Below are positions 6,979 to 15,908 of a DNA stretch of 64,000 nucleotides, one piece after another. The notes below the pieces were generated by a model, which saw only the letters and a list, made by a program, of their open reading frames with translations, was not told the DNA's origin and searched no databases. Within the stretch, counting starts at the first letter, position 1, and each line of letters begins with the position of its first letter. Origin of the DNA: Floridanema evergladense (lineage in GTDB: Bacteria; Cyanobacteriota; Cyanobacteriia; Cyanobacteriales; Aerosakkonemataceae); assembly GCF_041929205.1 (NCBI RefSeq), contig NZ_JBHFNT010000139.1, one strand, 5' to 3'. Both the position numbers and the translations under genes were made by a program.

Positions 6979-8262
6979 ATGGCGAAAGTGATTGTGATTG
7001 GTGGGGGGCTAGGGGGACTTCCTACTGCTTACGAACTGCGACATCTGCTACCAAAAGAGCATCAGGTGATATTAATTTGCGATCGCCCCCAATTTACTTT
7101 TATTCCTGGGTTAATCCGAGTAGCATTAAACCTTAACGAGCTAGAAAATATTCAATTAGACTTGGTTAAATTAACCAAGCGGTATGGAATTGAATGGATA
7201 TTAGGAAAGGTTACAGCTTTTGATCCGGAAACTAAACAAATTACAATTGATGAAAAGCAGATAGTTGATTACGATCATGTCGCGATCGCCCCAGGTGCTT
7301 CCTTTGCTTTTGATGCGGTACCAGGACTTGGGCCAGAAGGAGGTTATACACACTCTGTTTGCTCGCCAAATCATGCTTTAGAGGCAAGAACAGCTTGGCT
7401 AAAATTCTTAGAAAATCCTGGTCATTTGGTGGTAGGAGCAATGGCAGGGGTTAGTTGTTTTGGGCCAGCTTACGAGTTTTTATTAATGGCAGAATGGGAG
7501 TTGCGACGCAGAGGTTTGCGGGATAAAGTATCGATTACTTTTGTCACGCCAGAACCTTATCTGGGACATTTAGGTTTAGATGGGTTAAGTAATTCTAGAG
7601 AGTTAACCGAAACTTTAGTAAGAAAAAGAGGGATTGAAATAGCAACTAACGCTGAAATTATTTCTGTTGATGCCCAGACGATCGCATTAGCTGACGGGCG
7701 CAAAATTCCCTTTGAGTATGCCATGATTTTGCCAGCTTTTCGAGGAGTAAAGTTTATTGAAAAAGTACCTAAATTGGGTAATAAAAAAGGGTTTATTCCC
7801 GTATTACCTACTTACGAACATCCACAATTTTCTTCAGTTTATGCTCTTGGAGTGAGCGTAGCATTGCCGGAAACTAAACAAGATTGTGGGTTAGGATTAC
7901 CGAAAACTGGACAAATGACAGAAGCAATGGGATTAGCAGTAACACATAATATTGGTGTCAGTTTAGGTGCGATCGCAGATAATTTAAAAACTCCTACGTT
8001 GGAAGCAATTTGTTTTGCAGAATTCGGTGATACAGGCATTATTTATGTTGCAGCACCCGTATTACCAGATGCAAAAACAGGTAAACGGCGTTATGCTTAT
8101 GCTTTACAAGGACGTTGGGTTAACTGGGCAAAAGCAGCATTTGAAAAATATTTCCTTCTTAAGATGAAGTTAGGATGGGGGTTGCCTTGGTTTGAAATTT
8201 TGGGCTTACAAATTTTATTCGGATTATCACTACTGAAAAATTGCGATTCCATATCAGAATAA
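6979..8262 (+). CDS. sqr: Sulfide:quinone oxidoreductase, three-cysteine type
   Basis: The 427-residue FAD protein starts MAKVIVIGGGLGGLPTAYEL (GxGxxG). Cys128, Cys160 and Cys345 have the spacing of the three conserved SQR cysteines (124/156/347 in the Aquifex enzyme), with the last in EAICFAEFGDTG. The C-terminus is amphipathic and hydrophobic (FEILGLQILFGLSLL), suiting monotopic membrane attachment. It would oxidise sulfide to polysulfide or persulfide and pass electrons to plastoquinone. The ATG at 6979 is chosen over an upstream ATG at 6943 because a perfect AGGAGG lies just before it. It follows the ArsR-type regulator on the same strand. It differs in sequence class from the second SQR at 24368. 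Flavocytochrome-c-like NAD(P)/FAD oxidoreductase is the alternative. Confidence 0.8.
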   Translation: MAKVIVIGGGLGGLPTAYELRHLLPKEHQVILICDRPQFTFIPGLIRVALNLNELENIQLDLVKLTKRYGIEWILGKVTAFDPETKQITIDEKQIVDYDHVAIAPGASFAFDAVPGLGPEGGYTHSVCSPNHALEARTAWLKFLENPGHLVVGAMAGVSCFGPAYEFLLMAEWELRRRGLRDKVSITFVTPEPYLGHLGLDGLSNSRELTETLVRKRGIEIATNAEIISVDAQTIALADGRKIPFEYAMILPAFRGVKFIEKVPKLGNKKGFIPVLPTYEHPQFSSVYALGVSVALPETKQDCGLGLPKTGQMTEAMGLAVTHNIGVSLGAIADNLKTPTLEAICFAEFGDTGIIYVAAPVLPDAKTGKRRYAYALQGRWVNWAKAAFEKYFLLKMKLGWGLPWFEILGLQILFGLSLLKNCDSISE

Positions 8263-8309
8263 CTAATGGATAACAAGATCTGAGTTAAAGCCGTTCTTAA
8301 AAGCAAACC

Positions 8310-11000
8310 CTAAATCATTATTTTAAAAAGCAAAATTGTCAATCCAGCCATTAGTAAGAAGTGAGGCAGATTACTTAGAAATCTTTGTATCGCAGTTACT
8401 TTATTACCTGATTTGGTAATTCTTAATAGCGGGTAAGGACTGAAAACCATTGCCGAGAGTAGTGTTACACCTTGGAGAAATTGAGCTACGTCTAAACTCC
8501 AGGTTAGTGTTAGTAATCCTGCTCTACTATATCCGAAAGAACGAGCAAATATAGGGAGAATTTGCCCTGCTTCGGTAATAGCATCGGGAATATAGTGTGC
8601 TAAATTAGCAGCTAGGGCAAAGGGAAGATAGGCGTAAATAATTGTTAGGTAATTGGGTTGTTGTGGATCGAAAAATCGAGCGATCGCATGAGTTATATAA
8701 GTTAATATTGCCGGAATACTTAGTAATGCTAAAGCGAGCGGTAAACTAGTTAGTAAATGCTCCGCATCTACAGGCACATTTTTCCATCCTAGCCAATTTA
8801 AAATGGTCTGGGAATGGTGCATAAATACGCCACCGAATAAGAGCAATAATAGCGCTGCTTCTGCCCAAAAGCCTCGATGATTATCTAATAAATCGGATGC
8901 GGGAAAGCGCAAATTTAACTGTGCCGATCGATTTGGACAAGTTTTCAAACAGGTCATGCAGAGCATACAATCTCGGTTATCTTGCAGTTGTGCAGGATGG
9001 GAATAAAGAGGACAACCGCTTGTTGCTTGTCCTTCATTTGGTAGCGCATCGGCAAAGTTAAGCGGAGTTTCTTCACTACCTTTGTAACAACCAAAAGTGC
9101 TGCATTGACTAGCGCAAACTTGCTGTGTCGATCGCAATTCAATCATTGACAGTTTAGCAAACATTCCATTCATGCCACCGATCGGACAGAGATAGCGACA
9201 CCAAAGCCGACGTTCGTAAATCAAACTAAAAATTACTGCTCCGGCAGTTATTGCTATTAATAACCAAGCCGAAAGATAGGCATGATGCGGCAAATCCCAC
9301 AGCTTTTCCCACAGATAAATTATTACAAATCCAGCAAATAATACCCAAGCTCCCCAACGATTTAACCATTGAGTATTCCAGGTTAATTGCTGACGAGGAA
9401 ATAGCCACAGAGAAAAACGGCGTATCCATTCACCCGTAATCATAAAAGGGCAAACTGCACACCAGAGTCGCCCAACAAAAGCAAATAAAAATAGATAACC
9501 GGGCCACCACCAAGCCCAAAATAAATTGAGAGTAATACTGCTATCTCTTGATTGGGAACCGATAAATCCCAAGGTTGTAATTGGTAGAAAGATTGCCATC
9601 ATTACTATCCAAATACCTTCTGGATACCAACGATTTAAGAAAATTTTTCGTAACCAGGGAATGTGAGTAAGTAAGTCGATGCGAAAGGCATTTTTAGTAG
9701 ATTGTACAGACCACAAAACTTGTTCCGGGATGACAGATTGCCCGATCGGAGTCATAATTACTGCTCGGTGCAATATTTCTGCCAATTCTGCTAAATTGCC
9801 GGGATATTCGTAACTAATTAAACGACGTAAATTTGAGCGATCGAGTTGTAGTAAGGAGCGATTTTGTTCGCGACAAAATCGATCGAGAAAGTAATTGGCA
9901 AAGTCGGGGATGTCTGCTTTGCGTTGGGGTAAAGTAAATAGTTTAATTGAAATAATATCAATATCAGAAAATATTAGTTTGTTGGGAGAAGCAAAGATTA
10001 AACGTACCCAAGATTGAATTGATTGAGGTGGTTCGCTTGATAATTGATGGTTTTCTAATATGCCATGATTGGGGAGAATTAAACCTGTTTTCAGGTAGTG
10101 TATTAAGCGAGTGCGATCGCCTTCACTCAACACCTGAACATTATCAAGCAACAAAGTTCCCCGTTCTAATAATTCTAAAATACCGGGTTGCTTATCTATT
10201 CTTCCGAACAACAGATCGGTATTAAGTTTACCATCGATTGTGCGAGGTAATTCAGCACAATCTAATTCGGCAAAAGGTTGATCTGCTAATTCAGAACGAA
10301 GGTGAATTAATCCTGCTAAAAAAGTTTTTCCTGTTCCGGGTTGCGCTTGAAAAACTATAGGTTTGAGGTTAGATGCTGCTTCGTTAATTTGTTGCGTCAG
10401 TTTTTGGGTAGCTTTGCTATTACCGAGAATGGTTTCTTTAATGGGAATAGGTTGAATATAAGGTTGTAAACCTCGAATTCGTTCTTCTTCCCAAGCGATA
10501 CGACTGGCAAAATTATCTAAATCTTGCATCAACAAAGAATGGAGTACTTGTTGAATTGCCGGATAGTCTGTCACCAGTTCTAAAAACTTTATTTGGGGTA
10601 GAAATAATATTTCGCTGGCTGTAATTGCGATCGCGCTGCTATGATAAGTTCCTCGATCGGAACTAGCAACCAACGTATAGCCAAATAAATCGCCTGGATT
10701 GCGATCGCGAATTGATAATTTACCAATAGGTGATTGTTGGCAGATTTCTACCTTTCCCAACTTCAGTAAGTATAGCCCAATAGGAGTTTGTCCTTGTTGA
10801 TAAATGGGGGTTTCTGGCTCTACTTGAAAGCTATGCAACGAGCGTGCGATCGCTTCCCTAACGTTTGCTGGCAAGCTTCCCCAAATTTCTTGACTGCCCA
10901 GCCAACTGCTGTACTCTGCAATTACCTGTTCTTCAATGACATCGACTTGTAGCGGTAAAGGTTGATTTGGGAATTTTGGCAATGATAAAACAGAGTTCAT
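8310..11000 (-). CDS. cNMP-binding / AAA+ / NapH-like 4Fe-4S membrane fusion protein
   Basis: The 896-residue protein has three parts. Residues about 40-160 are a CRP-like cyclic-nucleotide domain (IYQQGQTPIGLYLLKLGKVE, NPGDLFGY). Residues about 190-420 are an NtrC-like AAA+ domain with Walker A PGTGKT and a TLLLDNVQ Walker B. The GAFTGA sigma-54 loop is absent and no helix-turn-helix follows, so it is unlikely to activate sigma-54, a factor cyanobacteria lack. Residues about 450-890 are a polytopic NapH/CcoG-type domain with CAVCP, CRYLCPIG, CASQC and CMLCMTCLKTCPN cysteine motifs. The ATG at 11000, preceded by GGGGGGAAC, is chosen over a TTG at 11018. It ends the hdr operon direction and may pass electrons between Hdr and quinone under nucleotide control; that role is inference. 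Confidence 0.8.
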   Translation of the reverse strand: MNSVLSLPKFPNQPLPLQVDVIEEQVIAEYSSWLGSQEIWGSLPANVREAIARSLHSFQVEPETPIYQQGQTPIGLYLLKLGKVEICQQSPIGKLSIRDRNPGDLFGYTLVASSDRGTYHSSAIAITASEILFLPQIKFLELVTDYPAIQQVLHSLLMQDLDNFASRIAWEEERIRGLQPYIQPIPIKETILGNSKATQKLTQQINEAASNLKPIVFQAQPGTGKTFLAGLIHLRSELADQPFAELDCAELPRTIDGKLNTDLLFGRIDKQPGILELLERGTLLLDNVQVLSEGDRTRLIHYLKTGLILPNHGILENHQLSSEPPQSIQSWVRLIFASPNKLIFSDIDIISIKLFTLPQRKADIPDFANYFLDRFCREQNRSLLQLDRSNLRRLISYEYPGNLAELAEILHRAVIMTPIGQSVIPEQVLWSVQSTKNAFRIDLLTHIPWLRKIFLNRWYPEGIWIVMMAIFLPITTLGFIGSQSRDSSITLNLFWAWWWPGYLFLFAFVGRLWCAVCPFMITGEWIRRFSLWLFPRQQLTWNTQWLNRWGAWVLFAGFVIIYLWEKLWDLPHHAYLSAWLLIAITAGAVIFSLIYERRLWCRYLCPIGGMNGMFAKLSMIELRSTQQVCASQCSTFGCYKGSEETPLNFADALPNEGQATSGCPLYSHPAQLQDNRDCMLCMTCLKTCPNRSAQLNLRFPASDLLDNHRGFWAEAALLLLLFGGVFMHHSQTILNWLGWKNVPVDAEHLLTSLPLALALLSIPAILTYITHAIARFFDPQQPNYLTIIYAYLPFALAANLAHYIPDAITEAGQILPIFARSFGYSRAGLLTLTWSLDVAQFLQGVTLLSAMVFSPYPLLRITKSGNKVTAIQRFLSNLPHFLLMAGLTILLFKIMI

Positions 11001-11063
11001 AAGGCCAGTTCCCCCCAATTAAGCAAGTAAAGATTTACAAATTCTGGCTCTTTCGCCTTTATT

Positions 11064-11086
11064 ATACCTGAAAATTTTTCAGGTAT
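11064..11086. promoter_or_regulatory. Palindrome upstream of the fusion gene
   Basis: ATACCTGAAAA and TTTTCAGGTAT flank a single base, making a nearly perfect 23-bp palindrome about 65 bases before the start at 11000. It could be an operator, possibly for a CRP-type protein, or a terminator ending the hdr transcript. Confidence 0.4.
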
Positions 11087-11095
11087 TTGTTAAGA

Positions 11096-11128
11096 AATGT
11101 AGGGGCAATTCATGAATTGCCCCACATT
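11096..11128. terminator. Long hairpin after hdrB
   Basis: The GGGGCAATTC/GAATTGCCCC core with AATGT/ACATT flanks forms a strong stem directly after the second hdrB stop. This palindrome type is widespread in cyanobacterial genomes and may double as a transcription terminator. There is no clear T-run on either side. Confidence 0.5.
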
Positions 11129-11139
11129 TAACAGAAATC

Positions 11140-12006
11140 TCAAAGCCCTAATTTGCTTAAAACAGATTTGGGTGAAACAATATGCTTATTAATTCCTAAT
11201 TTCCCTGGTTTAATTCCTAAAGCCAATCCAATAATTTCAGTGATATAGAGAATTGGTAAATTGTAAGAAACATTGTACTTCTTCTCAATATCTGGTTGCC
11301 TTAGTTCCAGGTTAGTTGCACACAACGGACAAGCCAAAACAATGCAATCTGCACCCAAAGATTTTGCTTCATCTAACAGGTTTTTCGTCAAATCAAAAGC
11401 AACATCTTGCTTCGCTACCAAAATTGGGCCACCACAACATTTAGTTTTCGATCGAAAATCAACAACTTCCGCTCCACAAATTTGTGATAATTTATCCATT
11501 GACATCGGAAAAACCGGAGAATCCCAACCCGTAATATCTGCTGGTTTAGTCAACAAACAACCATAGTAACAAGCAACTTTTAAACCTGTTAGAGGGTTCT
11601 TGATTCGGCTAGCGATATCTACATCATTAGCCAAAACATCCACTACATTTCTTACTCTAATGTTGTAGTCAGAAACTGATACTCCCATTTCGGAAAGAAT
11701 TGCGGTGATTCGCTCTTTTTCAGCCTCGTTATCTAATGCTTTTAAAGCTCTTGCTGATTTGTTATAGCAACCGGAACAAGATGTTAAAAGATCGAGGTTT
11801 TGCTTTTGTGCTAAAGCGACATTTCTAGCAGCTAAAGCCATGCCAACATCGTGAGAAACTCCAGCTGCAACCGAACCTCCACAACAAGACCAATCTTCTA
11901 ATTCTCTTAGCTCAATTCCCAATTCTTCCATTACTACTTTAGTCGAAATATCGAACTCTTTAGCAGTAGTATGAAGGCTACATCCTGGATAGTAAGAATA
12001 TTTCAT
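11140..12006 (-). CDS. hdrB: Heterodisulfide reductase subunit B-like protein (HdrB2 position)
   Basis: The 288-residue protein has two intact CCG domains. The first has YYPGCSLHTTAKEFD, WSCCGGS and TSCSGC. The second has CYYGCLLTKP, TKCCGGP and ACPLC. CCG domains bind the noncubane [4Fe-4S] clusters that carry disulfide chemistry in HdrB. The start overlaps the hdrC stop by 4 bases (12003-12006), indicating translational coupling. It is the last gene of an hdrC-hdrB-hdrA-hdrC-hdrB series matching the order of sulfur-oxidising sHdr loci. In that role it would help oxidise sulfane sulfur to sulfite in the cytoplasm. A methanogen-type CoB-CoM role is impossible here. Confidence 0.85.
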   Translation of the reverse strand: MKYSYYPGCSLHTTAKEFDISTKVVMEELGIELRELEDWSCCGGSVAAGVSHDVGMALAARNVALAQKQNLDLLTSCSGCYNKSARALKALDNEAEKERITAILSEMGVSVSDYNIRVRNVVDVLANDVDIASRIKNPLTGLKVACYYGCLLTKPADITGWDSPVFPMSMDKLSQICGAEVVDFRSKTKCCGGPILVAKQDVAFDLTKNLLDEAKSLGADCIVLACPLCATNLELRQPDIEKKYNVSYNLPILYITEIIGLALGIKPGKLGINKHIVSPKSVLSKLGL

Positions 12007-12584
12007 TTTTTGCCTGCCTTTTCTAATGCTTCGCTAAATTTTTTGGGGTCTTTGACTTTGGCAGGAAAGGGCGAAATCTTGCCTTTCAGAGCTAATTTTA
12101 TTCCCAATTCTGCTTGTTCAAGCATGGCTTGTAAACCGCCATATTTCTGCATTAATTCTGGTTCAAAGAGGATGCCTCGTTTCTGAACTAATTCGACAAA
12201 TATTTGATTGAATTTAGTAGAATCATTTTCGATTCCTTGACGAATTGCGATCGCCTTAACCGCCTCAATCACATCGGAAGGACGCACCCCACGCGGACAC
12301 CGAGAAGTGCAGGTATAACAGGATGTACATAACCACAAAGAGTTACTTTTAATGACCTTTTCCCATTCGCCTCTTTGTACCATTAAAACTAGGGTTCTAG
12401 GTGACATATCCATCCGGTCAATATTGGTGCAACCACCGCTACAAGTACCGCACTGCATACAACTTGCGATCGCCGCACCTTCGCCACCTTCTGCTATTAC
12501 TTTATCGAGAAATTCTCGATTCATTTTATCGCCGTCGAGTTGGCGATCGACCTTAAGACCAAATAAAAATTTTTTAGCTGCCAT
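12003..12584 (-). CDS. hdrC: Heterodisulfide reductase subunit C-like ferredoxin (HdrC2 position)
   Basis: This 193-residue protein has two [4Fe-4S] cluster motifs, CMQCGTCSGGC near residue 38 and CTSCYTCTSRCPRG near residue 78. That is the arrangement of HdrC, the electron-relay subunit between HdrA flavin and HdrB. It starts 11 bases after the hdrA stop and overlaps hdrB by 4 bases. The ATG at 12584 is preferred to a TTG three codons upstream, with AAGG placed before it. The C-terminus is Lys-rich. Confidence 0.85.
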   Translation of the reverse strand: MAAKKFLFGLKVDRQLDGDKMNREFLDKVIAEGGEGAAIASCMQCGTCSGGCTNIDRMDMSPRTLVLMVQRGEWEKVIKSNSLWLCTSCYTCTSRCPRGVRPSDVIEAVKAIAIRQGIENDSTKFNQIFVELVQKRGILFEPELMQKYGGLQAMLEQAELGIKLALKGKISPFPAKVKDPKKFSEALEKAGKK

Positions 12585-12595
12585 TACTTTCAACC

Positions 12596-13663
12596 TTACT
12601 TAACTAAAGCTGCTATTTCTGTTACCATCTGACCATTTAAAGATGATTTAAAAACTTGATTGCAAGCTAAAAAACCTGCAATTTCTGCTGCTGCTGACCT
12701 GCCATCAGTAATTGATTCTACAATTGCTTTTGGCCCCGTTGCCGTACCCGCTAGAAAAATCCCTTCTCTGGCAGAAGCATTATTTGAATATTGTTGATGT
12801 GCAGTGGTGTAAAAGCGATCGCAACCTACACTTAAACCTGCAACCTCAGCTAACTCAGAATTACCTTCCATTCCTACCATTAATACTAAAAGATCGACAC
12901 TTAACCGCATTGGTTTTGCTGTCAAAGTATCTTCTAAACGTAACAGTAAACTGCCATCATTTTTTTCGCCAGCTTCCGAAAGGCGACCGCGAATAAACTG
13001 CACTCCAAACTTTTCTTGCGATGTGCGATAAAGTTCCTCATAACCACGACCAAACACGCGAATATCCATGTAAAGGCAGTAAATTTCACAGTCGGGATTT
13101 TGCTCTTTAATTTCGATCGCAACTTTAATCGCATTAGTACAACAAACTCGCGAACAGTAATTATTATTTACCTTCTCATCACGAGAACCAACACAATGCA
13201 CCATCGCCACTTTCTTCGGCGCTTTCCCATTTCTAGTTTTCACACTTTGCGCCTTTAACATTGCATCTAATTCTACAGAAGTGATGCAATTGTCATAAAT
13301 TCCATATCCATATTCTTCTTTAAATGCAGCATCGAAATGTTTAAATCCAGTTGCTACTAAAATCGCCATTGCGTTGATTTTTTCACCTGTTGATACAGTT
13401 ACTTGGAAATTAGGTACTGATCCAGAAATTTGAGTTACTGTTGCATTATTTAAAATTCTTGTTTTGCCCAAACCTTGCTTCAAGTTAGTGATAATTTCTG
13501 AAGCATCAGTAAAGTCAGGAAATACTTTATACCACTTATTTAAATGTCCCCCAACTTCAGCTTTTTTCTCAATCAAAACCACATCATATCCAAAGTCTTG
13601 CAATCTTCCTGCTGCTGCCATTCCCGCAGGACCACCACCAATTACCACTACTTTTTTGTCCAT
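12596..13663 (-). CDS. hdrA: Heterodisulfide reductase subunit A-like flavoprotein, short form
   Basis: The 355-residue protein has an FAD-binding VVIGGGPAGMAAAGRL at the N-terminus and the HdrA hallmark GGHLNKWYKVFPDF. A CSRVCC cluster motif lies near residue 170, and a second dinucleotide segment ends in GIFLAGTATGPK. It lacks the ferredoxin inserts and extra domains of methanogen HdrA (over 650 residues) and matches the short HdrA of sHdr complexes. It would be the flavin hub accepting electrons from thiol/sulfane oxidation. It lies between an upstream hdrCB pair (109-base gap) and a tightly linked downstream hdrCB pair. Confidence 0.85.
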   Translation of the reverse strand: MDKKVVVIGGGPAGMAAAGRLQDFGYDVVLIEKKAEVGGHLNKWYKVFPDFTDASEIITNLKQGLGKTRILNNATVTQISGSVPNFQVTVSTGEKINAMAILVATGFKHFDAAFKEEYGYGIYDNCITSVELDAMLKAQSVKTRNGKAPKKVAMVHCVGSRDEKVNNNYCSRVCCTNAIKVAIEIKEQNPDCEIYCLYMDIRVFGRGYEELYRTSQEKFGVQFIRGRLSEAGEKNDGSLLLRLEDTLTAKPMRLSVDLLVLMVGMEGNSELAEVAGLSVGCDRFYTTAHQQYSNNASAREGIFLAGTATGPKAIVESITDGRSAAAEIAGFLACNQVFKSSLNGQMVTEIAALVK

Positions 13664-13772
13664 TTTTCTTACCTTTAAGGTTGATTTTGTGTAACTTAAA
13701 TGATGAAATTCTGAATTAAACTATTGCAAAAGTAAGGAATGCAAATGTTTCCTTCTTTTGCCTTCTGCCTTT

Positions 13773-14819
13773 TTAAAATGGTCTTCTGCGTTCTTCGGCA
13801 GTCTTGGATTTGTCATAAGGAATGCCAATTTTATCTAGCAAAGGCTCGATCGGAACGACTTTGGCATTCAATCCACAATCTTTGAAGGGGTCATATCCTA
13901 ACATTAACCCGGTCAATTGTGCGTAATCCAAAATACTAACATTAAATTCTTCTTCCAAAACTTCTTTAATTGTTCCTTGTTCAGCATCCAAAAATACTGT
14001 ACATCCCGGACAATTGGTAAGAATTAAGTTACAATCTGGGTGTGCTTCTTTGAGACTTTTCATTTTCTTGTAAACGCTACTTGCGGTATAGTCTCTGTTT
14101 TCAGGAAACGCACATTGCCGAAAACCCATACCGCAGCAATGTCTGCGTTCTGGATAATCAACAATTTCCGCACCGAAAGCTTCTAATAATCCTACTAAAA
14201 CTTGAGGAAATTCTGCACCACCCATTGCTTCACCTGGAAAAATTTTACCGTAGTGGCATCCAATGTGATCGACTGCTTTGATACCTTTCAAGCTATATTT
14301 TGCTTTTTCTGCTAACTTATACCGATTGGCAAAAAATACGTCAGAAGCATGAACAACAGAAGGTCTACCACCAGAAACATGAGGAATCCAAAATTCTCGC
14401 CCAGTAGTTTCTTTTAAAGTTTTTTCGGTATATTCTCTTAACTCTGGTTCTTCTTCCCAAAGTTTGATCATTTCTGTGTAATTAGCAAAAGAAGTGACAC
14501 AGAATGAAAAGAGATTTTCTACACCTAATTCGTGATGTGCAACTGAAAAATTTCTGGCTGCAACTACCATTTGAGTTTCTAAGTTTGATACATCTCCGTG
14601 ATAACCGATCGCACCACAAGAAGTATGTCCTGGTGCTTCTCGTAAATCCATTCCCAAATCATTTTTTAAAATTTTATAGGCGATGCCTTCGGTATATGGT
14701 GCGGCACTTTGGAGAAAACAACTGCGGAAGCAACCCCACAGTTTTCCGCCTTCATCATCTACGGTTGGAACCTGCTTTTGATGTCTTTCCCATGCTATAT
14801 TTTCTCTGGCTACTCTCAT
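13773..14819 (-). CDS. hdrB: Heterodisulfide reductase subunit B-like protein (HdrB1 position)
   Basis: The protein has 348 residues. The C-terminal CCG domain is complete (HIGCHYGK, RHCCGMGF, TNCPGC). The N-terminal one is degenerate: CFRSCF is followed by HTSCGAIGYH in place of CCG, and CVTS in place of CxxC. It therefore probably binds one noncubane cluster, unlike the HdrB at 11140-12006, which keeps both motifs. A GGAG lies about 10 bases before the ATG. It pairs with the upstream hdrC (12-base gap), making the first hdrCB pair of the sHdr-like series. Confidence 0.82.
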   Translation of the reverse strand: MRVARENIAWERHQKQVPTVDDEGGKLWGCFRSCFLQSAAPYTEGIAYKILKNDLGMDLREAPGHTSCGAIGYHGDVSNLETQMVVAARNFSVAHHELGVENLFSFCVTSFANYTEMIKLWEEEPELREYTEKTLKETTGREFWIPHVSGGRPSVVHASDVFFANRYKLAEKAKYSLKGIKAVDHIGCHYGKIFPGEAMGGAEFPQVLVGLLEAFGAEIVDYPERRHCCGMGFRQCAFPENRDYTASSVYKKMKSLKEAHPDCNLILTNCPGCTVFLDAEQGTIKEVLEEEFNVSILDYAQLTGLMLGYDPFKDCGLNAKVVPIEPLLDKIGIPYDKSKTAEERRRPF

Positions 14820-14831
14820 GAATTTTTCTCC

Positions 14832-15539
14832 TTATTTGTTTTCTTTAATTTCGTAGTTTCTACTATCAGCAGTTTCTAACCAGTTTTGCCAGTATTTTTC
14901 CACTTCTTCTTTGCTGCCGAGTTTCTTTTCCATGCCTTTTTCTACGGCTTCCATTAGATCGATCGCACCCGTAACTTGATAAATTGCCCGCAATTCTTCC
15001 ATGTCTTTTTCGGGAATAACTCGATGCGAACCAGGGCTATTTTCCAGATTCATCGGCACATCCCACCACTGGCGCATTTCTTCTCTATGTTCGTAATAGT
15101 ATTCCCAGTTTTCACCAAGTTCAGGAAAATGTGCCGGAGTGATATTTTCTGCTAACAAGGTATAGCCTCGTTTTAACATATTTTCCCCAAATACTCGCTT
15201 GGCAAATAACTGTTGTCTGCCTTTTTCTGATTCAGCAAAGTAACCGTAACGCACGGAAAGTCGGCGCAAAGCCAGAATTACTGAAGCGGTACTGTTGCCT
15301 CTCGGACATCTAGTTTTACAGGAAAAACATTGCCCACAAAACCAAATTTTGTCTGACTTGAGTAACTCTTCAATTAAATTGTCGTCCTCTGAGTGGCAAA
15401 TGTTCATGACCTCTCTGGGAGAGTAATCATAAAATTCTGCGGCTGGACAAACTGCTGTGCATACACCGCAGTTTAGGCAGGCATTCATGCCATGTTGGTA
15501 CAAAAGGTCTTGTTTAAGCTCGTTAAATAATTTACCCAT
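14832..15539 (-). CDS. hdrC: Heterodisulfide reductase subunit C-like ferredoxin (HdrC1 position)
   Basis: The 235-residue protein carries two [4Fe-4S] motifs, CLNCGVCTAVCP near residue 20 and CGQCFSCKTRCPRG near residue 68. A C-terminal half of about 120 residues has no recognised motif and is longer than in the second HdrC. It is the first gene of the hdr operon. Upstream lies an A/T-rich control region with a strong inverted repeat, shared with the divergent nitronate monooxygenase-like gene. Confidence 0.82.
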   Translation of the reverse strand: MGKLFNELKQDLLYQHGMNACLNCGVCTAVCPAAEFYDYSPREVMNICHSEDDNLIEELLKSDKIWFCGQCFSCKTRCPRGNSTASVILALRRLSVRYGYFAESEKGRQQLFAKRVFGENMLKRGYTLLAENITPAHFPELGENWEYYYEHREEMRQWWDVPMNLENSPGSHRVIPEKDMEELRAIYQVTGAIDLMEAVEKGMEKKLGSKEEVEKYWQNWLETADSRNYEIKENK

Positions 15540-15908
15540 AGCGTATATCTCGTTATTTGAGCCTCTGGGTTAGGCTGTTTGTTTATAAATTTATAATATA
15601 ACCATTTAGTTATATTGTCAATTAAAGTTTTAACCTTTTTTTTTAGAAATAACTAAGCAAAAATACTCAGTATTTTTCCCAAAATGTTGACGGAGGAAAG
15701 GCAATTGATTAGTGTTTATAGGGTTTTGATTGCTTTGATTACCACTTGAGAGATTGTACTTATTATATTTATAATCAATTGACTATATAGTAGTAAAATT
15801 AACTAAAAGTATTTATACTCTAGCTAGAGCGGCTAAAGTGACTGCTTCATCAGCGATCGAAAATATTTATCAGCCGAATCAGCTAGAGTTTCTCAACACA
15901 AAGAACTT
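15540..15908. promoter_or_regulatory. Divergent promoter region between hdr operon and NPD-type oxidoreductase gene
   Basis: These 369 bases are non-coding and strongly A/T-rich. At 15595-15616 an inverted repeat has perfect 8-bp arms, AATATAAC and GTTATATT, around CATTTA. At 15783-15790 lies CTATATAG, also found upstream of the persulfide dioxygenase and SQR genes. These are the best candidates for sites of the ArsR-type regulator. The assignment is inference. Confidence 0.5.

Noticed and set aside
8310..11000. Sigma-54-dependent activator
   Set aside because: The AAA+ domain lacks GAFTGA and a DNA-binding domain, and cyanobacteria lack sigma-54.
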